Translations under genes and position numbers: made by a program
Shown here: one piece after another, positions 24,100-35,506 of the stretch
Layout: every line of letters starts with the position of its first letter
Position numbering within the stretch: the first letter of the stretch is position 1
The notes under the pieces: model-generated
Database searches by the model: none
Told to the model about the DNA's origin: nothing
What the model saw: only the letters and a program-made list of their open reading frames with translations
DNA from: Emergomyces orientalis
Lineage: Eukaryota; Ascomycota; Eurotiomycetes; Onygenales; Ajellomycetaceae
NCBI GenBank assembly: GCA_002110485.1
Contig: MOWL01000046.1
Coordinates: 992,001-1,056,000, forward strand
Reading direction: 5' to 3'
DNA length: 64,000 nt

Positions 24100-25407
24100 A
24101 TTCTCAGGTCAGTCTTTTTCTATAAATACTCAACACTTCGGGGCAATTGATTCATTCTTTGGAACATCAGATCTGAGAATAAGGTTTCAAGTATTGCAGT
24201 GTTCAAGATCAGTAATCTCACATTGCATGAACTTTTTTCAAAGCTCTTTTACTTCTTCTGGCTGTGATACGGCATCCTTATAGGATTTCGGGAGGTTGCC
24301 CGTGACAGGACTAGAGATATATGTAGCAAGCAATTTCACAGAATGCAATCACACAGAATTTGAGTTGCTAATTTCAGGGGCCTCCTTGTTGTCAACAAGG
24401 TGAAAAACATGTTCGGGTTCAGCAACATGGCTGGCAGGCTCAGTTGTAGATGCAGCCGGCTCTGATTTTTTGGCTGCTGGGAACCTGACATCGCTGCTCA
24501 CTATAATCTTGTCAGCCTCAGGGTTTCATAAGTGATAGATTGATGTGCTGCTGAACCCAATTACACAATAGAAATCAGTGTGTGAGGACAGCTTATCTGC
24601 GGGCTTCTGAGAACTGTGCAAATGAATGTATACTTTGACACCCAACTGGCGAAAATGCCTGACACTTGGTGGCGTGTTTGTAAGTGCGCACCACAGAATC
24701 TTATGAGGACTGGGGACCATGAGTTCTACAGCTGTAGAAGACCAGAACCTTGAATTATAAAGAATCATAGAGATCAGAGTATTATTAGTGATTACAACAA
24801 TCATTTCAAGAATGTCCGCCCAGAACTTCTTCAGCAAATTACTCTTAAATAGAACAGCTCTAACTCTTCTCATAATGATTCAAATCCTGCATTCAGATAC
24901 TCCGTCTTGGTGCAGTGAATGAAGCGTGATTGGCTCCCATTTAATGCCATAAGAATTCATCACCGCGTCCATGCATGCTGACTGAAAAACGCCGTCGATA
25001 TGAGTCCGAAGAAAAGCAGGAGCAGTGTAGCCAAGATTACTCATGAATTTGAGCCAGAGATCAAAAAATTGAACAGCCTCATTCTTGATCTTTAAGAAAT
25101 AGACTCAGCAGTAATGAGTCATGTCACAGGTAATTAACATTCAATATTTAATTTCTTGCTGAAACTTCAAAGGGTGATCTGATAGGTCTTCTAACATGCA
25201 ACCACCGCCTGCAAGGTCAATATGAACTTTTTCAATCAGTCAAATGAATCTGAGCATGGGTGTCTTTGAATAGCTGCATGTCATGCCAGCTTGTATACAC
25301 TCTTCGCAAAAGAATCTCGTCTTTGAGCCCTTAATAGCGACTCCGGTATGGGGGTCCTTGGCCATCGCAATAATAGCACCAACATGAACATGTTCAAAAT
25401 CATTGTG
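24100..25407 (-). pseudogene. copia integrase region, interrupted by TGA
   Basis: The frame continues from the GAG-pre-integrase part. The zinc-finger Cys pair is FFCEECIQAG, followed by KVHIDLAGGG, MLITCDMTHYC then TGA then VYFLKIK (where the family has WVYFLK), a D-to-E core with RTHIDGVFQS, and the C-terminal end RHFRQLGVKVYIHL, YCVIGFSSTSIYHL then TGA then NPEADKIIVSSDVRF (the family has LWxP). In this stretch I count six TGA and one TAG (about 24,118). Trp-to-TGA changes explain most of the breaks. Confidence 0.8.
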
Positions 25408-26651
25408 TCAATTCAAAAGAGTCTTCGAGATCTTTGACTTCTCAGAACTATTGACATTTGTAATGACAGCAACTGTAGTGGCAGCTGCCATGGGTAAATC
25501 AACCTTCCATTCCAAATCATAATCAAAAGCTGACATCATATAATTGACAGCTCTACTGAAGTGATTTAGATTCATGTTATATTCTTGTTCTGTCATCTTA
25601 TAGATGTTATTTTGAATGATTCAAACTGTGTGAAAAATCATGCTGTTCAAGGCCTTGCAAATGAAAAACAATGAAATTGTGGATGATAATGTGAACCGGA
25701 ACCCTTGGTCTTCAAGCTTCGCGAAGGATAGCAGGTTGACTGTAAGATTTAAAATGTAGTGAATGTCATGCAATCTGATGTCATCACTGTCAATCTCAAG
25801 AATGATGTTTCCAATCTTCTCAACATGTTCAACACCTCCGGTCACTGAATTGACAACAATATTACCCTTATACGCCCCAACATTTGAAAAAGAATGGAGC
25901 TCACTCATCATATTCAGGCTTGTGCAGGTGTAAAGAAACCAAGGTCTAGATAACATGTTCTCAGAGATTGAAATAGAATAGAATTCAATCTTTATAATTA
26001 TAGTATTCACTGACAGTTGAAATGTTATTAAGTTCTCCTTTTTATCATTCTTTTTATTATTCTTTTTATTGTCATTCTTTCTTCTTTTTCTTTTGAGTTC
26101 TGGGTGCAATATAAAACACCTGTCTACCATGTGACCATTCTTTTTGCAGTGGGTGCACTTATGTGCTTTTGAGTCCTTATTCTTCTCACCATCATCGTCC
26201 TTTTTCATAGTCATCGCATTGGCTTGGACCTGCTTTTTCGATTCGCCACTGACCTTTTTGGACGAGCAGTTGGTTAACTGCTTCATTAGATCATTGATAT
26301 TCATGTTAACTATAGACTCTTGACTGGTCGAAAAGAAATCATCCAACCAGAATTTGACAAATGTCTTTTGATAATCGCGTAGACTGTTGAGAAAAAGATC
26401 ATAGTATACATCTTCAGTGTTGCTCTGGCAGAGAGCTCTTTATAACAGACAATGAGATAACAGAATCATCTTTGAAAAATAAGATAATCACTGTCTTTGA
26501 TCTGCAACTGTGTTAGTTCTCTGAAAATGTTGACGCGTTCTTCCACCAGTGATATTGCATATTCAACATTAATCTTGTCTTATAGGGCTGCGGCATTGTC
26601 AGCTTCTAACATTTCAATAGTAGTGCAGATGTTATCAACAAGACTTGACAG
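25408..26651 (-). pseudogene. copia Gag C-terminal half and zinc knuckle, running into pol
   Basis: This is the part of gag 3' of the LINE insertion. It includes DDFFSTSQESIVNMNINDLM, a CCHC zinc knuckle CTHCKKNGHMVDRC near 26,130, a Lys-rich linker and HDIHYILNLTVNLLSFAKL, a typical GAG-pre-integrase segment. Stops at 25621 and 25408 are TGA. A frame change near 26,470 separates it from the Gag N-terminal half. Confidence 0.8.
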
Positions 26652-26664
26652 TATTCATCTATAC
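26652..26664. repeat. Target-site duplication of the LINE, left copy
   Basis: TATTCATCTATAC, identical to 31672-31684 and directly adjoining the TAA-repeat 3' tail. Confidence 0.9.
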
Positions 26665-26849
26665 TATTATTATTATTATTTCTACACCACTTAATCACAA
26701 GGATATGTGGGGCTCTGCTTAATATACAAAGTAAGAAAAACTCTGTGACAGACATGATCTGTCACTGAACTAAAAACCCCCTGATCTTCAGATCTATTTC
26801 ACTCTTTAACATCTTCAAAATATCACAGAGCAGTCACAGCTGCTCTTAG

Positions 26850-29800
26850 AGAAAGAGATGTCTCATATCAAAAAGAAAGACAAGATCACTCACAACTACT
26901 CTCAGTAATGAATGTTCAACATAGAAAATCTCTCACTGAAAGTGTCTGTCACTCTTCATGTCTTCGCCTGTCCTGCCTCTCACTCAGAGCTTTGGCCAGA
27001 GTGAACTGTCCAAGAATACCCTGTTTCAATCATCATATGATCAATCTGTGCAGTTTCTCTGCTGTGTTCAACAGTCATCTCTTATCCACTCTTTCTTTGT
27101 GTTCCAACTCCGCTCGCTCTGCGCTGAACTGTGTGCAGTGCACCATCACATGAAGCACAGTTTCATGCTCATATCCACATGGGCACTCTGGTGTGGGAAA
27201 ATCTGGCACTTTTCTTCTATGTAAAAATGCTGCCAGGCCTGTCTTGCCTGTGCGTAGTTGAACTATTAGTGAGCTTCAAGCCTTGCTCAGGCCCTCATGT
27301 CACTTTAGCTGCTTGATGTCTGGGGGTCTGCCAAACAGTTCTTCTCATGGTGTAGTGTGTGCTCTCCAAATATTATGTCATCTAATTACTGATTCCTTCC
27401 ATATTCATCTTTTGAAGAATTAATCAGTTAGATAATTTAACTAACTCTTTCTCTCTCTGTACTGTTTTGCTTCTCTCACTCACTGCACACTCCATTTCTG
27501 CTGCATTTTTACTGAATGCAGTACAGTTTTCACTGATATCACATGTCTGCTTTCTTTACACTGAAGTCTGGTTCTGATCTGTGTACATGCTTGCTGTATC
27601 TGTTTCATGACTTCTGTTTCTCTAAGCCGCTCAGTTGCTTTAGTCACCATTCCATCAAGGTACACACTTATTGGCAGTGTAAATGTTTCAGCTTCCAGCA
27701 AGGTGATTGGTGTTGCTCTATAGACTTCTGCTATGATGTGCAGACATTCATTTTGAATCTTCTCCAGACCTTTTAATAGCTGGCGCTGTTGTCAAGGCTC
27801 TTGTTGAGTTGCCTGTGGTTGATGCCATGCCAGCGTGTCATATGTGATAGCTGGCCTGATCACAGCATTGTAGACTCTACGGGCTTGCTGAAGAGGGAGG
27901 CCCCATGTTGACTGTGTGATCTGTGTGAGAGCTTCTATTTGCAATTTTAATCTGTCTATAACTCTGTTTATATGATCTCATCATCTCAGCTTGAAATCAA
28001 GTCATACTTCTAGCACCTGCATTTTCTTCTGTGGTGGTATTTCTCGCTGTGATAGTTGTAGTGACTGTTCCAGATTAAATCTTGTGCATGCTTGAGTGAA
28101 GTGCATAAGTTCATACTTTTATAATATGAAGATTGCTTCATGTCTGTCCACTCAATGTGCACATTCAGCATGCACTTGTGCTAGTTGTGCGCAGTTTGCC
28201 TCAGTGGAGTCACTGTAAGCCAGAATATTGATATCATCCACAAATTCTATACAGCTGACTGACTTGTTGTGTGATGAGCAGATGCGCAGCAGCTTCTCAT
28301 TATAAAAAAGAAATAGAATGAGTGATAGTGATGATCTCTGTGAAATATCTGTGTTCACACTGAAGGCCTCTGTCTTCTGCTTATCAAATACTAGTGTGGC
28401 CCTGCGATCTTGCATGAATGAATCAACTCATTCAGTCAGATGTCTGAGTAGTTCTTTCATTTTAAGAATGTGAATCAAGTGTCTTCTGAGCACTCTGTCA
28501 TATGCTTCAGAGATATTCAGTGATAACACTGATGACACTGCTTTCTGCTTCTCCCATACTGTGCGAATTTGTGCTAGCAGTAGTGCAAGTGCTGTCTCAG
28601 TGAAGCACTCACTGCATGCTCTCATCTGTTGAGCTGGCAACATTTCATGACTCTCCATGAGATGTCTTATTTCTCTTGCTGTTACAGTTTCAATGATTTT
28701 TCCTACAGTGTCTAGCAGTGCTATAGGCCTCCAAGCTTCAGCTTCACTGTAGTCTTTCTTGCCTGGCTTTTTAAGCACCACTGTGCGCGCTGTCTTGAAT
28801 GCCTGTGAATAGTGCTCCCATTGTCAGCAGGCTTGAATGAGCTCAGTTATTGCTGTGATAAAGTTCAGCTCTAGCATTTTAAGAAATTGATTGGAAATGC
28901 CATTAGCACCTGATATCTTGTCATTTGACAATCTGACTATAATTGTTATCATGATCTCTTCTGTGATTTCTAGTGTGTCACTCACACTTTGTGATTGAAT
29001 ATCTCTCTGCATATTCATCTCACTAACTGATAGTGACTCAGGAAAGAATCTCTCATGCAGCAGTTCAGCCTTGTTCTGAAACACAGATGTCAAAGACTCA
29101 GGCATATCTAAAGTGCTAGATGCTTTCTTAAGTGGTGATAATCTTGCAGATTGCTTGAACTCATGAGTGCATGTGCATCCTCACTTGACTAGCTTTCAGA
29201 GCAGCTTAGAGTCAGTGTCTGCACTGTTCATTAGATCACAAAAGTTTGTAGTCTTTGCAAGCTTTATTTCTCTGTTGTGCTTGTTTCATGCTCTTTTTCT
29301 CTTATTTTCAGTGCTGTGAGTGCTTCTCATCACTTGCTTGTATTCACTGACAGCTTCTGCTATCTCTTTTGATCACCATGAGTGGCTTTTCTCACAGACA
29401 TGAGCGCGTTTAGCATGTTTATCTGCCAGTGTGCTGATGAACTTGCTGAGATAGTTCACATATTCATCAATCTCTACTGTTGAGATGAAGATTCTGCAGC
29501 ATCTAAAATTCAGACAATTCTGCTGTAGTAGTTGTGAGTTCACTTTTTGTTAGTTGCATCTCTCTCTCAATCTGACAGACACATTGATAGCAAGTCTGAT
29601 AATCACTGATAGATGATCTGATGCTATGTCTATCTCATGTGTCACTCAGCATTCTAACACTCCTTCATTCAGGTTTTCTGACACAAAGATCAGGTTCAGA
29701 GTTGTTTCAGTACTATCATGATTCTGTCATGTGATCTCACTCTGTGGTGTTATCAGTTGTAAGTTGAGAGCATTCATCTGTGCTATAAGCTCTCATGCCA

Positions 29801-30359
29801 GTTCAAAATTGTGCCTCACACACTCCCCTCCCCAGCTTGAGTGATGTACATTGAAGTCTTCTAGCATCATCATCTCTGCTTGTTGCACAGGTGTCTCATG
29901 ATTACATGCTTGTGTACTTGTCTCCTGGTTCTGCATCTGTAGCAACACCTCTGCCTCTTTCATCATCATCTGTAGTTGCAGAATGGGGGAGTCCTCGAGC
30001 ACCATTGTGTAGCTGCCTGGCGGGGTGGCATAGACATTGAGTATTAGCACCGGGCCCTTTGCTGTGATGATAGTTAACAGTATCATGTATCTTGTTACTG
30101 CTCTAACCTCCCATGTCTCTGCTGCCAGTCTTTTGTTGATGAGAAACCTCACTCTAGCCTCCTTATTTTGCATGCCTGCCTGCCAAAAATCACAGTTGAT
30201 TGAACATGTTGTGTCACTGCCAGCTCTCTCATGCATTCATGGCTCTTGTAGCACAATAATATCATAGTTTAATGCCATTTCAGGCTTGGCCAGCAACACA
30301 TTCATCACTTTATTTAAATTGTGTACATTGTATTGCAGTATTTGAAGTTGTTCACTCAT
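26850..30359 (-). pseudogene. LINE ORF2: endonuclease, reverse transcriptase and C-terminal domain in one TGA-interrupted frame
   Basis: It starts at the ATG at 30359 (MSEQLQILQYNVHNLNKV), the EEP endonuclease start. Motifs in order are IIVLQEP then TGA then MHE (the family has QEPW), DFNVHHSSWGG, and IDIASDHLSV. The RT part has ISGANGISNQFLKM, EAWRPIALLDTVGKIIE, ISEAYDRVLRRHL and the catalytic FVDDINILAYS (28233-28244 encodes FVDD), then YELMHFTQA. The C-terminal part has SLIVQLRTGKTGLAAFLHRR and ECPCGYEHETVLH. All pieces share one frame (lowest coordinate divisible by 3). I count more than 20 TGA but only three TAA/TAG, and the TGAs fall often at expected Trp, for example LTE-TGA-VDSFMQDR and CAH-TGA-VDRHEA. 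Confidence 0.85.
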
Positions 30360-30433
30360 TGTTCACCTGTATTCTGATCCTGCATGTCAATCAATCATGT
30401 GAAGTGTATATACTCATTTAAAGAGTCTTTCTA

Positions 30434-31671
30434 TTATGTATCTGCTCTGAACACATCAGTGAGTCTTCTCACTCTTCACTGACTACTCTGTGTTTCCTTG
30501 TCTGTGATTCTGTCATGTTTTCTGGGTGTGATCCAGTCTTTCTCATCAGAGGCCTGTATCATAAAGTGTTGCAGCTGGTTCCTGAGTGTCTCTTTAGCTA
30601 GTTCCACCGCTGCGCACTGTTCCAGGCAGTTTGCTGCTCATGCTGGGTGTGTCTCTTCACAGTTGCAGCAGACTGTTCTTTTTCTCTCTAACAGTGCTGT
30701 GCAGCTCTTGTCTGTGTGTCTCTCCACTGCACAGTGTCCACAGACATCCCCTTTTCAGCAAAATCTAGCTATGTGCCTGTATCACTGACAGCTGTAGCAC
30801 TGGGTGACTTGAGCCTCTCTATGAAAGATTTCAATCATGCAGAACTCATTCTTCAAGATAATACCACTTTTCACTAGAGTATTTGCCTGTTGTGATGTTG
30901 CTACATGTATGATAATGCTTTCATGCAGTTTCTGTTGCTTAGCTAGATACTTTGTTATCTTGTGAATGAGCATCTTGTATCTCAGTGATAGATTCTGCTT
31001 GTACACATCATTCACTGCTTTCTCTGGTTTGTCCCAGCTAATGGCCTTGAGTGAAGCACTCTTGATTAATACTGCATACATTTTCTTTCTCATATGCATC
31101 TTGTCTTCTCATTTTTTCACTCATTCACTGCTTTTCATCAATTCAGCCTTTGTACTGGGTGTATCCGTGACAAGAATCAGGTCTCCGCTGGGCATGTATC
31201 TTGCTGCCACCACTGTGCCGGCAGTGATGTCTTTGATAGCTTCGTTCACCTTCTTAACAATGGCCTCTGGGGTGCGCTTCTTCACTGCCAGTGTATCACA
31301 GTTGTGTTGAGATATCACCATCTCTCTCAATGCATGCCTGGTTACTATCTTTGCTGGCGGCCCTCCATTGGCTGCTATGCGCGCCCATGAGGTCTCACTG
31401 TCCAACATGTTGCATCTTTCATTCTGCTGTGATGCGCTTGTAGCGTTCTCTAGCTTCTTTAACATGTTGTTAAGCAGATTCTTCTTGAGCTCATTCACTG
31501 TCTTCAGAGCTCTCTGAATATACAGTAATTCTTTCTTATTAACCTCCTTGTCTTTCTCCCCCTCTCTAAGAGCCTCAGTGATCATGCGCAGTGTTGCTGC
31601 CATACCATTTGTTGCTGCATCTCCTGCCTGCGCGGCTCCAGGTACGCGTCGCGCCGCGCGCGCACCCACAT
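30434..31671 (-). pseudogene. LINE ORF1, Gag-like protein with CCHC zinc knuckles
   Basis: One frame runs from the 5' edge of the LINE to a TAA-TAG pair at 30431-30436. The first part is coiled-coil-like (LREGEKDKEVNKKELLYIQR). The last part has three CCHC-type knuckles: CYSC near 30,790, CGHCAVERHTDKSC, and CCNCEETHPA then TGA then AANC, where related knuckles have HPAW. All internal stops I found are TGA, including those at 31121 and 30782. The role is RNA binding in the retrotransposition particle. Confidence 0.8.
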
Positions 31672-31684
31672 TATTCATCTATAC
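31672..31684. repeat. Target-site duplication of the LINE, right copy
   Basis: TATTCATCTATAC, identical to 26652-26664. The ATG that opens the LINE ORF1 frame (31678) lies inside this duplication, so it is host sequence and not part of the LINE. Confidence 0.9.
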
Positions 31685-32304
31685 AGAATCTTTGAACAGA
31701 TTTTCCACTTATCAGATTCAATGCAGTGTGTAAAAAAGAATTCATGCTGGTTCTTCAATAATATATCAGTTCCATCAATAATCTCCGCGTCAGCAAGGAT
31801 TCTGACACGCCAGGCCTCATAGTTGGAACCGTTGAATGTGGTCACGGACTTAGTATCCAGGGCATATTTGACTTTCTTTTGATATTCACACAACTCATCC
31901 TTAATGCTGTCACCTGGGGTAGGAGTAGCTAACTGATGTGTAGCTTCAGCTGCAGCTTGTTGATTTTGGAGCATCATTTGCATAAGATCCATAAGATTGC
32001 CTGCAGTGCAATATATGAGTTGATTTGAGTCATCATTAAAAGTAGGTATTCCAGGGGATGGAGCATCTGAATAGACAGAATCTGCAGGCAAATATGAATA
32101 TTGTAACTGCTTTTCTTTGTTCTCAATCACATCTGTTGTCTCATCATTGAACTCCGCGCTCTGGTGAAAACTGGCATCACTCTCATCATGCAACTCAGAT
32201 TTCTTCTTATAATGGGTAGGCAAATTCTGAGCCCGCTTGGAGACAGCGCGGGTTGTCATTCTAGGTTTGGAGCTAGATTCCGGGGTCACAGGTGTGCCAC
32301 TCAT
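31685..32304 (-). pseudogene. copia Gag N-terminal half, split by the LINE insertion
   Basis: It starts at an ATG (MSGTPVTPESSSKPRM), 240 bp inside the 5' LTR. The protein includes KSVTTFNGSNYEAWRVRILA, the usual Ty1/copia Gag signature (LNGSNYxxW). The frame reaches KILYR and then a TGA inside the duplicated LINE target. If the LINE is removed it continues for about 60 codons on the far side. Confidence 0.85.
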
Positions 32305-32523
32305 ATTGAGATGAAGCAGTCATGTTTCTGAGTGTAAATATTAGAGCCGCGCTTCTGAGTGTAAACAACAGTGAAAAAGCTTGTTCTTCACAATGAAGAA
32401 TGTGTTGGAAAAGAATATAAATCTGTCAACAGGTGGATTCAGGGAAAATGGAATATCTCTAATAAAATGTAAGAGTCTTTCTGAAAGGTTTGAACTATCT
32501 TGTCAACGCAATGTTAAAAAAGT

Positions 32524-32543
32524 GTGCCATCCGGGCCATAACC
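32524..32543 (-). other. Primer-binding site, half-tRNA (initiator Met) type
   Basis: Directly inside the 5' LTR the minus strand reads GGTTATGGCCCGGA. It resembles the primer site of Drosophila copia, which pairs with the anticodon region of initiator tRNA-Met rather than a tRNA 3' end. The comparison is from memory. Confidence 0.6.
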
Positions 32544-32784
32544 TGTGGAATAGTTGAAGCTTCTATTGGCAGATCTATCTACAAAGAGTCTAATATAGTG
32601 GCGGACACGTGAGATAGGGAGGTGTGAGAGAGGTTGAACGTGGTTCGTTGTTATGATCTATCTAGTTGCTAGCGGCAGCTAATATATGTGTCTGTGGGTC
32701 ACGTGGGATAGGGCTTGTGTAGGACCTCCAACAGGAGGTTGCCACAGCAGCTGCAGCGGCCGCAGCCGGGCCGGGCAGCCAACA
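32544..32784 (-). repeat. 5' LTR of the copia element, full length
   Basis: 241 bp, TGTTGG to CCACA on the minus strand. The first 50 bp are very GC-rich (including GCGGCCGC), unlike the AT-rich interior of the element. Confidence 0.93.
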
Positions 32785-33087
32785 TTTTCCTCTTCTGAAG
32801 AGCTTCAAGTTTGTGTAAGAAATCGCAGAATCATCAAACATGGGATGCGGCGCCTACATTATTGCGATGTCTGCGGTGACAGCCTCTGGTATCTCCGTTC
32901 CAACTCACAAATACTAGTACTACTAGTGTTAGGGTTGCCCCTTCCGAACCGAAAGGACTTCAACCCATATAGCCTATTACTGTCTAGAAATCCTGAATGA
33001 GATATGCATTTGGACTGGTTGGTCTCCGTATATGAAAAATATCAGGCCGGCTGATATGGGGATTTACTCATTAGTACTATTGCATTA

Positions 33088-33093
33088 TTATTA

Positions 33094-33135
<42 letters not shown>

Positions 33136-33136
33136 T
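33088..33136 (+). repeat. (TTA)n/(TTTA)n microsatellite
   Basis: A run of TTA units passes into TTTA units. A run of about 20 T follows near 33205-33224. Confidence 0.85.
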
Positions 33137-35472
33137 TGGATTTTGGATTTTTAAATGAAGAGCAGTGGCATTCATTAGTTGCCTGCTTGCATGACAAGCT
33201 CGTTTTTTTTTTTTTTTTTTCTTTGTCTTGCTTTTCTCTTCCTACCCTGATTCTGTTAAAACTTCACATCTTGTTTTCTCTTCTTTCTCAAAGATGTTTC
33301 TATCATTCTGCGTTGCTAAATCACTGCCTCATTCCAGTCTAGTTTTGAGAAGCAGCGCACCCTTCATCCAGCAGCACCTTTACAAGAGCTGTTACAGATC
33401 AGCTAAAATCCAAGAGACAGAGAATCGGACTGACCGATCATGTTATTAGACATCTGTCACTGAAGAATAATATCGCGAATAATGTTGCCAACAAGAAAAA
33501 CCGCATCACCACCCTCTCCCGCAAGCCGGCAAGACCATGAACATAGTTATACCAGTGGTGTTTCGGACACGGGACCTCGCCGTCATTGTTGTTCCATTTG
33601 TGGCCTTACGTCAGGGTCTTATAAAGTGATGTCAGGTCTGCTGTTTGCAGTGCAGAGTTCTACAACGTTTCGCTCAGTTGTTCAAGCCTTTAGCTCGAGG
33701 AAGAGCTCATCGAAAACAAGCTCACATGGGTGTCATGTATCAACTGCAGAATTTCAGCGGCCATTCAATTCTCCAAATGATCTCAAGAAGATGATCGCGA
33801 CGACGAGTACAATACCCATTTACAGAATTCAGGCCCTGAATCACATCCATTGCTGTTGCGTCGTCATTGTTGGTGCTGCGTTTTCCTTCTGACCTAGCAT
33901 TCAAAAGAACTGGCCGCTAACATCTTGCGATTCGCTTGCTACTAACGAATAGTTGCTCATGGTATCACCTGGCGATGTTGATACGGGGGAGACAAGAGTC
34001 TGCTGATCCCAATATTACAAAACTAAGTAAACGTGCATATAGGAGATTGAGCTATCCCTTGGATGAATTCTGGAACATACCGCACACAATAAGGATGTGC
34101 GCGGTTCCTTTTCCTTAAACCATAGTTATACATCTATCCCTGGTGATGGGCCCATATAATCTCATTCGCTTACACTTCACGGCGTTAAACTGAAAAATCA
34201 CTGGATGTTTGAACCAAGGAGACATTTCCATTTTGGACTCCACTTTAACTACCTTCGTCGTAGCAGATCTTCGAAAAGTATTCTCCGCACGACCATAATG
34301 CATGCAGACCACAAGCTGTTTCATTTGAAAGAAAAAAAACTCATGATGGGGTTGACGTTAGATGGCTGGAAAAGTTTCGGCTCCTGCATGTACAAATTGA
34401 GTTACATCCCTAGGATTCAGAAAACAGTGACAGATGCTTGCGGCAGAACAATAGTATTCAATCAGTAGCACTCATACCAAAATTTGTATGGCCACCTTTT
34501 TGTTTCTCAATGTCCCCAACAATACTGAATCTCAGTAGATGCTAGGAAGCACTCTCAAGATCACTTTTAACCCAGATATCAACACTGGCGCTGATAGCCG
34601 AACAGCCCAAATTGTCGAGCACGTCTCATAAGCTTTTCCTCCGACTCTATTGGTCTGGATGGTTTTGTTGCTTTTCGTTTATTGCCGTGTAAGAAAGTTC
34701 CTCATCCTCGCCTGACATTTGATTCTCTTCATTCGCTTCACCTGCCTCGTGCACGTCGTTTCTGGTGTCTTCATCGGAAAAACGAACCCCTGGGGACGGC
34801 CACGTCTTCTTGAGTTTGGCGAACGGCGTCACATACTTCCATTTTAGGCTTGGACCAATCGCTCCACAGATGTCAGCCTCTTGGGACCTCCCTGAATTTC
34901 CGAATAGTCCTAAATCTGGGCATAATGATTACCAATTGGCCACTAAATTAGTTTCCTTCATACTAAGTCAATCTAGCTGACTACCCCTGGTCTCAACGAG
35001 GTCATCAAAGCCAAGGAGCCATGCCCTGCATCTGTACTCAGTCAAAACTTTGGAGACGCTAGCCCCAAAAAAAAAATAATAAATAAAATAAGGTCCGGAA
35101 TCACACTGAACGTGGTGGCAGAAGCTTTTCCTAATTTCGCATTTTGCTGAGACTCCAAGGTGTTAAGAATTGAACTGAGAACTCATGGTATCAAGAATAC
35201 CCTTTTTAGCGGAACGGGAAAAATTCTCAATATCATACATCTCTGTTCTGCTAGGGGAGCAGATAAAAGGGACAGGGGTCCATGCTGGAAATATATATCG
35301 CCTGGCTAAGTATGTGAAAGAGTGTCAAGCTGCCACCTCATTGATAATATTATTTATCAAATGAGGCTACATCGTATTTTAAATTTTATCATGTGAGATG
35401 TGAAGTTTAACGGTTCTGCTAGAATATTGTATGAAATATAGAGAACGGAACCTTGCTAGTGAGCTCTATCTG

Positions 35473-35476
<4 letters not shown>

Positions 35477-35504
<28 letters not shown>
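35477..35504 (+). repeat. (TA)n microsatellite
   Basis: About 14 TA units. Confidence 0.9.

Positions 35505-35506
<2 letters not shown>

Larger units (their letters stand above)
26665..31671 (-). mobile_element. Tad1-like non-LTR retrotransposon (LINE) inserted in the copia gag
   Basis: A 5,007-bp insertion on the minus strand, flanked by 13-bp direct repeats. The 3' end is a run of TAA units (plus-strand TATTATTATT at 26665 onward), as in several I/Tad-type LINEs. The 5' end falls inside an open frame with no leader, so the copy is probably truncated by a small amount. Two frames are present: ORF1 (31671 to the TAA at 30434) with zinc knuckles and ORF2 (ATG at 30359 to about 26,850) with endonuclease and RT. 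ORF2 keeps one frame over about 3.4 kb, interrupted by more than 20 in-frame stops that are almost all TGA. Confidence 0.92.
22459..32784 (-). mobile_element. Ty1/copia LTR retrotransposon, complete but inactivated, containing a nested LINE
   Basis: Both ends are defined. LTRs lie at 22459-22583 and 32544-32784, both starting TG and ending CA on the minus strand. The same 5 bp, TTTTC, flank the outer edges (22454-22458 and 32785-32789), a target-site duplication. Reading leftwards on the minus strand the order is gag, zinc knuckle, GAG-pre-integrase, integrase, RT and RNase H, which is copia order. Removing the LINE leaves an internal part of about 4.9 kb, normal for copia. The pol reading frame ends at a TAA at 22667. 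Many in-frame TGA codons and at least two frame changes make it inactive as it stands. Confidence 0.92.

Noticed and set aside
22667..31671. Standard CpA-directed RIP as the cause of the stops
   Set aside because: CAA and CAG codons remain abundant in the same frames, and TAA/TAG stops are rare, which is the opposite of what CpA-directed RIP produces.
22667..31671. A nuclear genetic code with UGA as Trp
   Set aside because: Several intact host genes in the window end in TGA and both elements still use TGG, so a reassigned host code does not fit; former decoding by the elements is kept only as an alternative.
31121..31678. Host gene starting at the ATG 31678
   Set aside because: The ATG lies in the LINE target duplication and the rest is LINE ORF1.
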